This document shows positions 1 to 10,323 of a stretch of DNA of 64,000 nt, in pieces; the stretch's first letter is position 1; every line of letters begins with the position of its first letter. Below the pieces are notes generated by a model, which had not been told where the DNA came from, made no database searches, and saw nothing but the letters and a program-made list of their open reading frames with translations. This stretch comes from Gigantopelta aegis. Its lineage: Eukaryota; Mollusca; Gastropoda; Neomphalida; Peltospiridae. The DNA is taken from NCBI RefSeq assembly GCF_016097555.1, contig NC_054701.1:30205658-30269657 (forward strand), read 5' to 3'. Made by a program: the position numbers and the translations under genes.

Positions 1-357
1 AAATCAAGCTTGATACGACTGACTGGCTTAATTAGTTATTTTAGTTGTGGTTGTGTCTGTGGCAGTGTGAGGATGACTGCCAACGAAATCAAGCTTGATA
101 CGACTGACTGGCTTAATTAGTTATGTTAGTTGTGGTTGTGTCTGTGACAGTGTGAGGATGATTGCGTATGAAATCAAGCTTGATACGACTGACTGGCTTA
201 ATTAGTTATGTTAGTTGTGGTTGTGTCTGTGGCAGTGTGAGGATGACTGCCTATGAAATCAAGCTTGATACGACTGACTGGCTTAATTAGTTATGTTAGT
301 TGTGGTTGTGTCTGTGGCAGTGTGAGGATGACTGCCCATGAAATCAAGCTTGATACG
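1..357. repeat. 85-bp tandem repeat, about 4.2 copies
   Basis: Units begin at 1, 86, 171, 256 and 341, each starting AAATCAAGCTTGATACG, and differ by only a few bases. The array runs off the left edge of the window, so its true size is unknown. No long open frame crosses it. Confidence 0.95.
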
Positions 358-904
358 AGGTTACAACATGTTTTGTGAAAATTAATAAACCAATAATTTC
401 AAATAGTTGTTAGGATAACAGGGAGGTTATTATATTTTCTCAATGCATATCACGACATTTATAAATTATTGCTTGGAATAAGAAATATCTCAAATGAACC
501 ATTAACGGGTGGCGACCCTACTATTTATCGCACATAAAGCGAAAGCTATATCCACTTCTGCATTCTGTTGTGTGAGTCTTGTACGCCTGGTGTCCAAACA
601 AACGGTAAAGCCTAGCTCAGGTCGACCTCTCGATTGCACAGATCAGTCGCCGACTGACTTTTCTGCATTGGACTGCGATTGTGCCATGATCACATTCGTC
701 GCCGGTTCAGTGTGACCCGAGTACTCTTGCTATTAGATGGTGTTACGACGATCGGCATCAATCGGCGATCCCCCCCAAAAAAATCATCCGTCACAAGAGA
801 TGAACTGTGATGCGACAAAACAGGTTCCCGACCATCGGACCCAGATCGCAGTCGACCTGACCGTGTTTGGGAGTTTCCCTGTGCACATTTTACACGCCGC
901 ATGA

Positions 905-1075
905 TTGCCATACGCAGATCGAAGTAGACTGACGCAGATCGAAGTAGACTGATGCAGATCGAAGTAGACTGACTCAGACTGACGCAGACCGAAGTAGACT
1001 GGTTCAGACTGACGCAGATCGAAGTAGACTGATTTAGATTGACGCAAATCGACACAGATTGACGCAGACGCTCTG
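905..1075. repeat. GACGCAGATCGAAGTAGACT minisatellite
   Basis: A roughly 15- to 20-bp unit containing GACGCAGATCGAAGTAGACT is repeated imperfectly. It gives fortuitous open frames of repeated SICVSLNQST type on the minus strand. The same array recurs at 30190-30400. Confidence 0.85.
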
Positions 1076-1829
1076 CGATAGATTTAGAAAATTAAACAGG
1101 TTTCAGTTTCTCTGATACGGACACCACTGATCGGAAGTAACCGACCCAGACTGGCTGCGACCGAGTTCCTATAAAATGTTTCTCTGGTCGGCAGCATCTT
1201 ACATATTGTATGGAAACAGAGAAGTTTATTTTGCCAGTAATGGAACATCAACCGAGTTTTCGGTTTTCGTACGAATGACATCATTCATGAATCTGCATAG
1301 CAGCAAACCAAATGCTAATATTCCCTACAACAAAAACAAGAATTAAACAAGAATGCATGAATAAATGTTTAACGACACCCCAACGCAAAGAAAACATCGG
1401 TGTCAAACAAAGGGTGAAACTAGTTCTATAGTGTTTTTATAAATATGTGCACTATTGTCCACAGGTAGCAGGGAAGTAAAGTGACCAATAAGCGTTGTAT
1501 TACACACGAAAGTAGTACATTGTAAATACAGCCAGTGTTTCTAAAAATATGTTTCAGTGGCTGGCGAGTAAGAAATTTGGTATTTGGCAGGATGGCATCT
1601 GTGTAATATGTTATTCACAAGTTTGTTAAATGAATTGTTCTTTTCCATCACCTATTTCTGTGTACCATGTATGAATACAAGCATGGGATGTATTGATTTC
1701 CTAGAAGCCGTGAAAAGCTTTTTGTCCACCACTCTAATCTACACAAACTTGCTGTTACTAAGACCTCACACAAGTAACATATAATCTGAAAATGACGGGT
1801 GTATTTGTCCGAACTTTGTCACCACTATA

Positions 1830-2262
1830 ATCTATATAAACTTGCTGTCACTAAAAACTCACACAAGTAACGTATAATCCTGCAATGCACTCTAATATAT
1901 ATAATATGATGTCACTAAAACCTCACACGAGTAACGTATAATCCTGCAATGCACTCTAATATATATAAACATGCTGTCACTAAAATAAAAACTTACATGA
2001 GTAACGTATAATCTTGCAATCCACTCTAATATATATAAACATGCTGTCACTAAAATCTCACACAAGTAACGTATGATTCTCAATTTGCTATAAACTTGCT
2101 GTTTCCGAAAACTCACGCAAGTAACGTATAATCATGCAATGCACTATAAACTTGCTGTCTTTTAAAAACTCACACAAGTAACGTATAATCCTGCAATTTC
2201 CTATAAACTTGCTGTCTCTTAAAAACTCACACAAGTAACGTATAATCCTGCAATGACGGTGA
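1830..2262. repeat. Short 70-bp-type satellite array (ancestral-looking units)
   Basis: About six diverged units of 56-75 bp carry AGTAACGTATAATCCTGCAAT and TATATAAACATGCTGTCACT. They match the edge units of the large array at 31200-36180 better than its centre. Confidence 0.85.
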
Positions 2263-2387
2263 GGGACCACTCAAACCCAGCGTGCTGTGTCATCACTCCT
2301 CCAAATACTGCACCCGAGAAAAACCTGCAACGACAACACCTTTTATTTATTTTATTTAGCTTCATTTCGTACTTATATCCAGTTAAA

Positions 2388-2470
2388 GGAACTATCACGT
2401 ATTTGCTGCATTGTAAGATGTTTGTGACTAATAAAAAAATCTCATCGACTAAAATTACTTGTACCACGCT
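2388..2470 (+). mobile_element. Partial TTAA-type MITE end
   Basis: GTTAAAGGAACTATCACG, then TTTGCTGCATTGTAAGATGTT and GACTAATAAAA, match the terminal inverted repeat of the MITE seen whole at 59073-59461. Only one end is present. The duplicate is at 36430-36515. Confidence 0.6.
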
Positions 2471-2769
2471 TTGGTGTCGGTCCCTTTGATTTTTACCCGT
2501 GGTGTTTTCCATAGCTAGACCTCGGGGGGTCTAACCTACATTTTAGCGATTGCTGAATGGCTGAAGAAAGTTACGCCTACAGGTCACATAGCAGGAAAAT
2601 AAATTAGAACATTGATTTTAAAAAGTAACATTTCATTTAACATTAGTAATAAAGTTACAATACAAATCTGTAAAAATAAAATACTTATTTTCTTTAAACA
2701 AAAAACAAAAACAATCTAAAATTAAATATTATTAAATAGTTTAGCTTCATTTTCCATTACATTACAGAT

Positions 2770-3060
2770 CAGCTGCAACATTTAAAAAGGGCACCTCCAG
2801 TACTGAGGGAGTTAGCAGCGGTAAAAGGATGCTTATAGCATGGCTTGCAGGACTGGCCCGCAGTGTTCCGTTGACACACCCTTCCCCTGTTATTGAATAT
2901 CTCGTGTCAGAAGACTCATTGCAATGTCTTATTTTAACACATGAAATTCAAAGTTTTCTCGAAGAAGCATGTCCCCACAAACACAATCCAGGTTCGTGCC
3001 CACAAATACATGTATTTTCATCCATATTTTCACACTCTCCCCCCCCCCCCCATTTTCAAT
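2770..3060 (+). other. Exon-like open stretch, family not recognised
   Basis: A pyrimidine-rich tract ending TTACATTACAG is followed by a frame reading DQLQHLKRAPPVLRELAAVK. A one-base frame change leads into MLIAWLAGLARSVP and LILTHEIQSFLEEACPHK. The duplicate at 36805-37155 has the same reading with the frames joined differently (AAVKRMLIAWAAGLARSVP). Conservation of an amphipathic, leucine-rich reading in both copies suggests a decayed exon or a fragment captured by the duplicated unit. I do not recognise the family, and non-coding origin is not excluded. Confidence 0.3.
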
Positions 3061-3115
3061 ATACTCCGTGGGGCCTGTGTAACAGTCCTTGAATAGTACG
3101 CTGCCCCCCCCCCCC
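3036..3115. repeat. C-homopolymer tracts
   Basis: Two runs of cytosines lie around 3039-3050 and 3104-3116, just past the end of the duplicated segment. They are low complexity only. Confidence 0.7.
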
Positions 3116-3125
3116 CATTTACTTG

Positions 3126-3128
<3 letters not shown>

Positions 3129-3178
<50 letters not shown>

Positions 3179-3203
3179 ATATATATATATATATATATAT
3201 ATC

Positions 3204-3234
<31 letters not shown>

Positions 3235-3266
3235 GTATGTATAATATATATATATATATATATATA

Positions 3267-3300
<34 letters not shown>
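3129..3300. repeat. (AT)n microsatellite with GTAT interruptions
   Basis: About 170 bp of TA dinucleotides has a short (GTAT)n block near 3222-3242. Open frames here encode only IYIYIY and are spurious. Confidence 0.97.
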
Positions 3301-3303
<3 letters not shown>

Positions 3304-3560
3304 GTCTGTCGCTTCATATCACGACTCAAGATAGTGTGGGCGCCCTCCTCACGTATGGGTAGCCTACCCGTCAATATAAAATCGTGGCCAAGCTAGTGCA
3401 AATCTATAACATATTATATCTATAACTAGATTTGGTCTCCATATAATTTCGTACGTATGAACAAATATTTCTTACACTCCGTTAGCTGCAAGTGCAAGAG
3501 CTGCAAATAACTTTAAGTCGAAGAAGATGTTAACATTAGCTTAAAACCTGTTTTTTGTGG

Positions 3561-3679
3561 ATATGTAAGAAATAGAATAATACATTCGTGTCCGTTAGGT
3601 TCTATTTATCTTACAACTCGTTGTTTAAAAACGTATCATCCTCGCTTTCGCTCGTTAGATACATTTTCAAACAACTCAT
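3561..3679 (-). mobile_element. Fragment of a foldback repeat cut by the assembly gap
   Basis: This block, with ACATTCGTGTCCGTTAG, CTTACAACTCGTTGTTTAAAAACG and TTAGATACATTTTCAAACAACTC, is the reverse complement of 40618-40740. That full copy is internally palindromic. The gap starts inside or at the end of this copy. Confidence 0.75.
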
Positions 3680-3879
3680 NNNNNNNNNNNNNNNNNNNNN
3701 NNNNNNNNNNNNNNNNNNNNNNNNNNNNNNNNNNNNNNNNNNNNNNNNNNNNNNNNNNNNNNNNNNNNNNNNNNNNNNNNNNNNNNNNNNNNNNNNNNNN
3801 NNNNNNNNNNNNNNNNNNNNNNNNNNNNNNNNNNNNNNNNNNNNNNNNNNNNNNNNNNNNNNNNNNNNNNNNNNNNNNN
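3680..3879. other. Assembly gap (200 N)
   Basis: Exactly 200 N, a conventional placeholder, so the real length is unknown. It begins 15 bases past the splice donor of spermidine synthase exon 2 and may hide the next exon. Confidence 0.99.
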
Positions 3880-3894
3880 CTACTTTCACTTTTA

Positions 3895-4044
<150 letters not shown>

Positions 4045-4129
4045 TCACCATGTATAGGGAACTATATATACTCTAACTATAGACTAGTGGGGGTGGGTGT
4101 GTGTGTATAATTCAGACGCGGGTCCAGAT

Positions 4130-4440
4130 AAGGGTGCTAGGAGGTACGCACCCCTACCCCCCAAAAAAAAACATAATAATAAAAAAGAGAAAAAAAACAA
4201 CAACTAAAAACTACAAAAAAAACCCAAACAAATAATCAAACAAAAACCAGAAAACACCCCCCCCCAAAAAAACAAAAAAACAAAAAAACAAACCAAAAAA
4301 AACCCACACACAAAAAACAAAAAAAAACACAACAACAACCCAACAACAACAACAAAACAAAAACAACAAACAAACAATAACAATAACAACAAACAAAAAC
4401 AACTAATAACCACAAAAGCCACCACCCACCCACCCACACC
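4130..4440. repeat. A/C-rich low-complexity tract in the spermidine synthase intron
   Basis: Roughly 310 bp are almost only A and C (CAA, CAAAA and CACCC runs). Minus-strand open frames are phenylalanine/valine-rich artefacts. The tract lies inside intron 1 of the gene (4022-4647). Confidence 0.9.
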
Positions 4441-4443
4441 CAC

Positions 4444-4510
4444 CCATAGGGTAGCTATGCGCTTAAGGTAATCTTAGGGTTAAGATCGCTTCGTGGAACG
4501 GGGCCCTGGG
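4444..4510. mobile_element. Half of a palindromic MITE
   Basis: The block TAGGGTAGCTATGCGCTTAA followed by AAGATCGCTTCGTGGAACG matches the right half of the palindromic element at 46095-46204. Confidence 0.75.
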
Positions 4511-4647
4511 CAATAAGAGCACTGTGAAACTAAACAGCACTTTGTCTTATTTATTTGTCTGCAGCTGCCGACCTGTCCCCACCCCTCCCCTCCCCTCCTT
4601 TCCTACTAGTTACTGCCCTGGTTGTTGAACTGCTAACGAGGACGTAC

Positions 4648-4802
4648 TTCCTGAAGACGAGGATGTCTTGGTACTGTGACTGGCTGTGATACAGGATCTC
4701 CTCCACTTTGAGCGATACAGCGTACTCGTGGGTGTCGACTTCATCGTCACAAAACCACGTGTTGTGGTCGCTGCTCAGTTCAGAGTGGAACATTCTTGCC
4801 AT
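4648..4802 (-). CDS. SRM: Spermidine synthase, coding exon 1
   Basis: The minus-strand frame starts at an ATG at 4802 and runs 51 codons plus two bases to a strong donor GTACGT (4647-4642). It reads WFCDDEVDTHEYAVSLKVEE then ILYHSQSQYQDILVFR. This matches the beta-hairpin N-terminus of spermidine synthases (WF...SLKVEE.L.H..S.YQDILVF). Joined to exon 2 it reads [18 protein letters not shown] with no frame break. A second ATG lies three codons in (MARMF). The first was taken because the spacing from start to WF (about 15 residues) is in the family's range. The usual acidic WPGQALSL segment reads THEYAVSL here. Later exons are absent from the window. Confidence 0.88.
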
Positions 4803-4869
4803 CTCGGATTACATTCAACACTCTGCAAAGTTTGTGGAATGTGTGTTAGTGAAAAAAAAGAACTGAAAT

Positions 4870-5270
4870 AATAAAGTGGTTTCAACACTAAAATTAGTCC
4901 TATGCACTGGTTTTAACCATTATATATTACCTTATTCCGCAGTGGTTTGAATACTATAGCGTTACTGACCTGTGCACTGGTTTTGAAATGAATAGCATTA
5001 CCTTATTTTGCAATCGTTTTAACACCAGGACATATCGTGTTGAAAAGAACGTCAGTTACACGCCGTTCATCGTTAAAGGAAATAAAGGGCTCGTCACACA
5101 TAGCTTATTTCAATGGAATACGTGATCCCTCAAGTCTGCAAAGTTGCGATGAGTAACCATACAATAAATGTATGCCAGGTCACTCAGTCACACTCGAATT
5201 AATCAAACCAACGGAACTTGTATAGATCTAGATTACATACTAAATCTGATCACATACAATAAGTGCTAAG
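4870..5270. other. No recognisable feature upstream of spermidine synthase
   Basis: This is the 5' flank of the minus-strand gene. I see AT-rich sequence with imperfect TGGTTT..ACACCA repeats but no clear TATA box, CpG cluster or exon. Confidence 0.4.
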
Positions 5271-5271
5271 T

Positions 5272-5397
5272 TCAGCCAGCGAACGTTGTGTTAACGTTCG
5301 CGAACTATTTGACTGGTTCCCGACATGGCCATTTGGTTTAACGTGAAGCGCATAAACCAGTTTACCGGACGTTTTTTCTGCTCGGTCTGGCTGAACG
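5272..5397. mobile_element. Short MITE with GTTCAGCCAG terminal repeats
   Basis: GTTCAGCCAGCGAACG at the left end and GGTCTGGCTGAAC at the right end are inverted repeats about 125 bp apart. GTTAACGTTCGCGAAC inside is itself near-palindromic. A 111-codon open frame from 5325 starts inside it and looks fortuitous. Confidence 0.5.
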
Positions 5398-5399
5398 CA

Positions 5400-6380
5400 G
5401 CCCATGTGTCTGGTATGAAAGACCTGTATAAAATGAAAATGGAAAATGGAATAGAGAATAATGCAGATACTGATTCAAGTGACTATCTTAATTTTATTAG
5501 AATAAACAGTGAATTAATCTACCCATACATAATACATCTAAGTGAGGAAACCTGTAGAATATTGAAAATATACAGTCGTGTATCGAAAAATACATTTGCG
5601 ACTTCTTATGACTTACGTATTTCAAATTTTTATTGGCGGTTTGCAAAAAAAGCTTTGTAACCCCACAGTCATATTATTGGCCTGAAAATGGCGGGAAAAG
5701 GGGTTTTTGGATTTTTAAAAATATCTTGATAGCTGTTAGATGTAAATAATACTTAATCTTAACTGTTTGGTTTTTTGTTTGTTTGTTTTTTGCATAATAA
5801 ATGTATCATACATATCAAGTAACTGAGTTTTAATTAAACACTATTTTTGTGGAAAGTAACTTTGATATTGTAATTATGTATTATTTATTTCAAAAATATA
5901 AAACTATTTGGTTATTAAATTAGGATACACGTTCTCTAAAAATAACACCGAGAAATTAAATTCCAAGATTAATATAGGTACTGCATGGTGTGCGGTAAAC
6001 AGTATCAAGTAAAGTTTCACAGTTATTGTGATTAGGTTGCACCCACAGAGCTTCCATACTGAGGACATCCATATCAAGGTGTCTGTTCAAACAGGTTCAT
6101 GACACATCTCTTCTTTTTTTTCTTTTTTCTTTTTTTATAGAAGAACATGTTTATTGCATAAAGTATTACATAACACTTATAGCAAACATACAATGAAAAA
6201 TACAAATTAAATGTAGAGTCAGTGACTCAGTAAGTAAGAAGGCTAGTTGAAGAACATACATGAAAGTATAAAGCTGTGAGGAATAGATAAGAAACCAATT
6301 ATAACAATAACTGGCGTCTCTGCATAGCAAGATGTATATATTTTGCTAAATTAATAACCATTTTAGGGGTATCACAAGAC
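5400..6380. other. AT-rich stretch, nothing identified
   Basis: The only sizeable open frame (to 5660) has no recognisable motif and begins inside the MITE. The rest is AT-rich with a pyrimidine run near 6110-6135. Confidence 0.4.
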
Positions 6381-6389
6381 ATTAGCCTA

Positions 6390-6845
6390 TAAAACTTTTG
6401 GATATTTGGCCATCTATTGTAAATCTTATTTAAATACTGTTGTCTCTACTGCACTGACAATTAGATTAAATGAGATGTTTAACGACACCCCAGCATGAAA
6501 ACTACATCGGCTATTGGGTGTCAAACTATGGTAAATGCAAAACGTAAGTGATATATCAATATAAAAATGCAAGAAGTAAATTAAAACACAGTATAAAGAA
6601 CTGTGCAATAAATACAAATATCACAGATAGGTAAAATTAAAATTTAGAATAAAAGTCAGTATGACGTCGAATTTGTAATAAAATTTCTGGATGGAATCGA
6701 AAGGATTTCATCAGATTTCCATGACCAAATATATCTTTTCTAGTTTCCTTCAGATAATTGCACTCCACTAAAATATGGCGTGCCGTCTGCACTGACAAAG
6801 GCAGCTTGAATGGGAGAATTCCCCGTTCCTTCTTGTCATACTAAA
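6390..6845 (-). mobile_element. 3' end of a LINE, truncated
   Basis: On the minus strand the end of a coding frame reads LSVQTARHILVECNYLKETR and FHPEILLQIRRHTDFYSKF, then stop. This is typical of the C-terminus of invertebrate jockey/CR1-like LINE ORF2. It is followed by a 3' tail containing CCATAGTTTGACACCCAATAG and GGGGTGTCGTTAAACAT. The same tail occurs at 43385-43460 (minus) and 63130-63450 (plus). It is 5'-truncated. Confidence 0.7.
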
Positions 6846-7175
6846 ATGCATTGAAATATGTACCTGCAACAACTATGGAAATCAAAATAGCTCATCACAA
6901 GAGAAAGTGATTATAAAAATGTTTTAACAATCACAGGTTTTCTTACAATTGATACACCTCGCTTGTGTCACCACTTCACATAATCGTTATTTGTCTGCAT
7001 TATAAAGTGATTCACAAATACATAATATTATCGCGGAGTATACCTCATTGATACCTCATAATAATGTAACTGTAAAACAGTGTTATGTAAACAATTTCCA
7101 CTCGTACAAGTGATACATTATTATAATAGCATACATGTACAATAAATAGTATAACGGTGATCTCATTGGTGCAAG
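6846..7175. other. No recognisable feature
   Basis: AT-rich sequence with no exon, repeat family or RNA gene that I can recognise. Confidence 0.4.
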
Positions 7176-7177
7176 TC

Positions 7178-7395
7178 AGTCCAGTACAAACACTGTTAAA
7201 CTGTCCATATTCAGTCCAGGTTCAGATACGCCCACCCATGGGTACAGTCTCTGACATCGCCTGTGGTAGAATCCGGGGCACGCCAATCCAGTATAAACAC
7301 TGTTAAACCGTCCATACCCAGTCAAGGTTCAGATATGCCCACCCATGGGTACAGTCACTGACTTCGCATGTGACAGAGTCCGGGGCAGATGGGTG
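7178..7395. repeat. 107-bp tandem duplication
   Basis: Two copies, starting near 7180 and 7287, share CACTGTTAAAC, GTCCAT, AGGTTCAGATA and CCCACCCATGGGTACAGTC. Identity is about 85 percent. Confidence 0.8.
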
Positions 7396-7672
7396 GGGAG
7401 GGTAAGTTTGAAGTGAGAAGAATTTGTAGAAAATTAAAAAGTAAGGGGGGAAATCCTTATCTGCACCGGCTCGATGTAAATAACAGAGGCCGAAAGTAAA
7501 ATTTGACTGCTCTGCCAAAAGCTAATTGTAAGCATTTTAGACGGACCGCCAAAAGAAATTGTGTCGAACTATTAAGAAAACATAATTTGGAACGATGGCC
7601 AAAAGATTTGAAGTCTAACAGTAGTTCTACTTCCAGGAGGGAAAGGCCAGTGAAGGTTAGCGCTAGGAGTTT

Positions 7673-9412
7673 ACGGCGAGTTCAGAGCTGCCTTGACTTC
7701 ATAGCTGGGCAGATAGCTCCCCCCATGATACAGAGCTGACTTGACATCATAGCTGGGCAGATAGCTCCCCCCGTGGTACAGAGCTGACTTGACATCATAG
7801 CTGGACAGATAGCTTCCCCTCCACCCGTGGTACAGAGCTGACTTGACTTTATAGCTGGGCAGATAGTTCTCCCCCCGTGGTACAGAGCTGACTTGACATC
7901 ATAGCTGGGCAGATAGCTCCCCCTGTGGTACAGAGCTGACTTGACTTCATAGCTGGGCAGATAACTCCCCCCCCCTCCCCGTAGTACAGAGCTGACTTGA
8001 CTTCATAGCTGGACAGATAGCTCCCCCCCCCCCATGATACAGAGCTGACTTGACATCATAGCTGGGCAGATAGCTCCCCCCGTGGTACAGAGCTGACTTG
8101 ACATCATAGCTGGACAGATAGCTTCCCCTCCACCCGTGGTACAGAGCTGACTTGACTTTATAGCTGGGCAGATAGCTCCCCCTGTGGTACAGAGCTGACT
8201 TGACTTCATAGCTGGGCAGATAACTCTCCCCCCCCCCCCCGTAGTACAGAGCTGACTTGACTTCATAGCTGGACAGATAGCTCCCCCCGTGGTACAGAGC
8301 TGCCTTGACTTCATAGCTGGGCAGATAGCTCTCCCCACGTGGTACAGAGCTGACTTGACATCATAGCTGGGCAGATAGCTCCCCCTGTGGTACAGAGCTG
8401 ACTTGACTTCATAGCTGGGCAGATAACTCCCCCCCCCCCCCCCCCGTGGTACAGAGCTGACTTGACTTCATATATGGGCAGATAGCTCTCCCCCGTGGTA
8501 CATATCTGACTTGACATCATAGCTGGGCAGATAGCTGCCTCCGTGATACAGAGCTGACTTGACATCATAGCTGCACAGATAGCTCCCCCCGTGGTACAGA
8601 GCCGACTTGACATCATAGATGGACAGATAGCCCCCCCCCCCCGTGGTACAGAGCTGCCTTGACTTCATAGCAGGACAGATAGCTCCCCCCGTGGTACAGA
8701 GCTCCCCCCGTGGTACAGAGCTGCCTTGACTTCATAGCTGGGCAAATAGCTCCCTCCCGTGGTACAGAGCTGACTTGACATCATAGCTGGACAGATAGCT
8801 CCCCCCGTGGTGCAGAGCTGACGTGACATCATAGCTGGGCAGATAGCTCCCCCCGTGATACAGAGCTGACTTGATATCATAGCTGGACAGATACCTCCCC
8901 CCGTGGTACCGAGCTGACTTGACAGATAGCTCTCCCCCCCCCCCCCCGTGGTACAGAGCTGCCTTGACTTCATAGCTGGACAGATAGCTCCCCCCGTGGT
9001 ACAGATCTGGACAGATAGCTCCCCCCGTGGTACAGAGCTGACTTGACATCATAGCTGGACAGAGAGCTCCCCCGTGGTACAGAGCTGACTTGACATCATA
9101 GCTGGACAGATAGCTACCCCCGTGATACAGAGCTGATTTGACATCATAGCTGGACAGATAGCTCGCCCCCCCCCCCCGTGGTACAGAGCTGACTTGACAT
9201 CATAGCTGGGCAGATAGCTCCCCCCACACCCCCACACCCCCAGTGGTACAGAGCTGACTTGACATCATAGCTGGGCAGATAGCTCTCCCTCCGTAGTACA
9301 GAGCTGACTTGACATCATAGCTGGGCAGATAGCTCTCCCCCGTGGTACAGAGCTGACTTGACTTCATAGCTGGATAGATAGCTCCCCCCCCCCCCCCCCC
9401 CCCCGCAGTACA
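7673..9412. repeat. 48- to 60-bp minisatellite with variable C tracts, about 34 units
   Basis: The core unit is GTGGTACAGAGCTGACTTGA then CATCATAGCTGGGCAGATAG, followed by CTC and a run of 4 to 24 cytosines. The spread of unit length comes almost wholly from the C run. Because many units are exactly 48 bp, the minus strand stays open for long stretches as a 16-residue repeat (AICPAMMSSQLCTTGG). I take this as fortuitous: frame changes at each longer C tract and no start or splice context support coding. Confidence 0.95.
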
Positions 9413-9572
9413 GTGTCTGTCCTCCTGGTGTGGGCGACACTGTAGGATCCCTCCTGGCTACAGCTGTTGATGCTTGCCTTCGTCAGCCGGATCGTGGTTG
9501 TTTCTTCGGTGATGTAACGTCTGTACTTTAGGGAAATCCTCGTGACTGCTACGTCTCAGGATGAGTGGTGCA

Positions 9573-9573
<1 letters not shown>

Positions 9574-9614
<41 letters not shown>

Positions 9615-9646
9615 TAGTGGTTGTGGTGGCGGTGGTGGTGGTGGTG
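9574..9646. repeat. (GT)n and GGT-rich microsatellite
   Basis: About 38 bp of GT repeats is followed by imperfect GGTGGT runs, giving poly-His or poly-Pro artefact frames on the minus strand. Confidence 0.9.
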
Positions 9647-9649
9647 GGG

Positions 9650-10112
9650 TGTCACCGGGTGCCTTGCTGTAACTGTTGGTAGAGGCAATCTCTCCAGAGG
9701 CGATGCAACCTTCCATTTCAGGACGTACGGATCGATACATTTACCGCCCATGGGGGACGGGAGTTCGTGTCGCCGCAGGAGGCGACATTCCAGAGCTAGC
9801 GTGCGGTTCTTTAATTTTATTAATGTTATCCGCAAGCAAGGCAGGCGCGGGTAGAGGTGATGTCGCAGATGGAACCGCCGCCAGCAGTTACACCACCGGG
9901 TTTAAACTCCCACCCACCCATTCACTTGCTACTCCTCGCATGTTAGAACGAGATATGATCAGCGTCGCAGACGCGTCCTCAGCCGGTGGTGGAGCCACCA
10001 GATTTGGTCCCAGCCCCCCTGCACGTGCCGCCATTGGCAATCGTTTCCTCCTGTGTCGTCTTTTCTTCCTTGGCTGTCCATAAACTAATATCATGGTGCC
10101 CTGTGTTCTCAT
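9650..10112 (-). other. GC-rich block with open frames, possible decayed exon
   Basis: This block is clearly more GC-rich than its surroundings and open in several frames. The most protein-like reading is on the minus strand: YGQPRKKRRHRRKRLPMAAR, then a proline/alanine-rich stretch (APPPAEDASATLIISRSN), with two in-frame stops before it runs into the GT repeat. I recognise no domain. It may be an old gene relic, an unspliced low-complexity exon or simply a GC-rich spacer. Confidence 0.2.
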
Positions 10113-10323
10113 GTGCCTAACACGAACTCAAGTTGTTCCTTTCCGAAGCTTCTCATCATAGCCCCACCTTTGAATATCCATGCTAGACGGTAATGCGATG
10201 CACTTAAACCAATCAGAATGCCGTCCCTTCGGTAATTACGTGGCGTTGAACGGACGTGTACTATTCGTTATCTATCCATCACACAACCGCTGTACTCAGT
10301 GCAGATAAAACTATTAAAATATA

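Larger units (their letters stand above)
358..3040 (+). repeat. Left copy of a direct segmental duplication (short form)
   Basis: From GGTTACAACATGTTTTGTG near 361 to the TGTATTTTCATCC block near 3030, this stretch aligns in order with 29571-37078. Identity by eye is roughly 90-97 percent outside the satellite. It carries the same parts in the same order: a GACGCAGATCGAAGTAGACT minisatellite, an ACGACACCCC block, a 70-bp repeat, a partial MITE and an exon-like open stretch. Here the 70-bp repeat has only about six units, against about 70 in the right copy. It could be a segmental duplication, a repeat element carrying a central minisatellite, or an assembly haplotype duplicate. Confidence 0.85.

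Noticed and set aside
5325-5660. 111-codon open frame as a gene
   Set aside because: It starts inside a MITE, has no recognisable motif, and its composition follows the AT-rich surroundings.
7673-9237. A family of minus-strand frames with a 16-residue repeat (AICPAMMSSQLCTTGG)
   Set aside because: Produced by 48-bp minisatellite units. The frame changes at every longer C run, and there is no signal peptide, start or exon boundary.
9676-10083. 135-codon plus-strand frame as a gene
   Set aside because: The same block is open on both strands because it is GC-rich. No domain, splice partner or signal sequence supports it.
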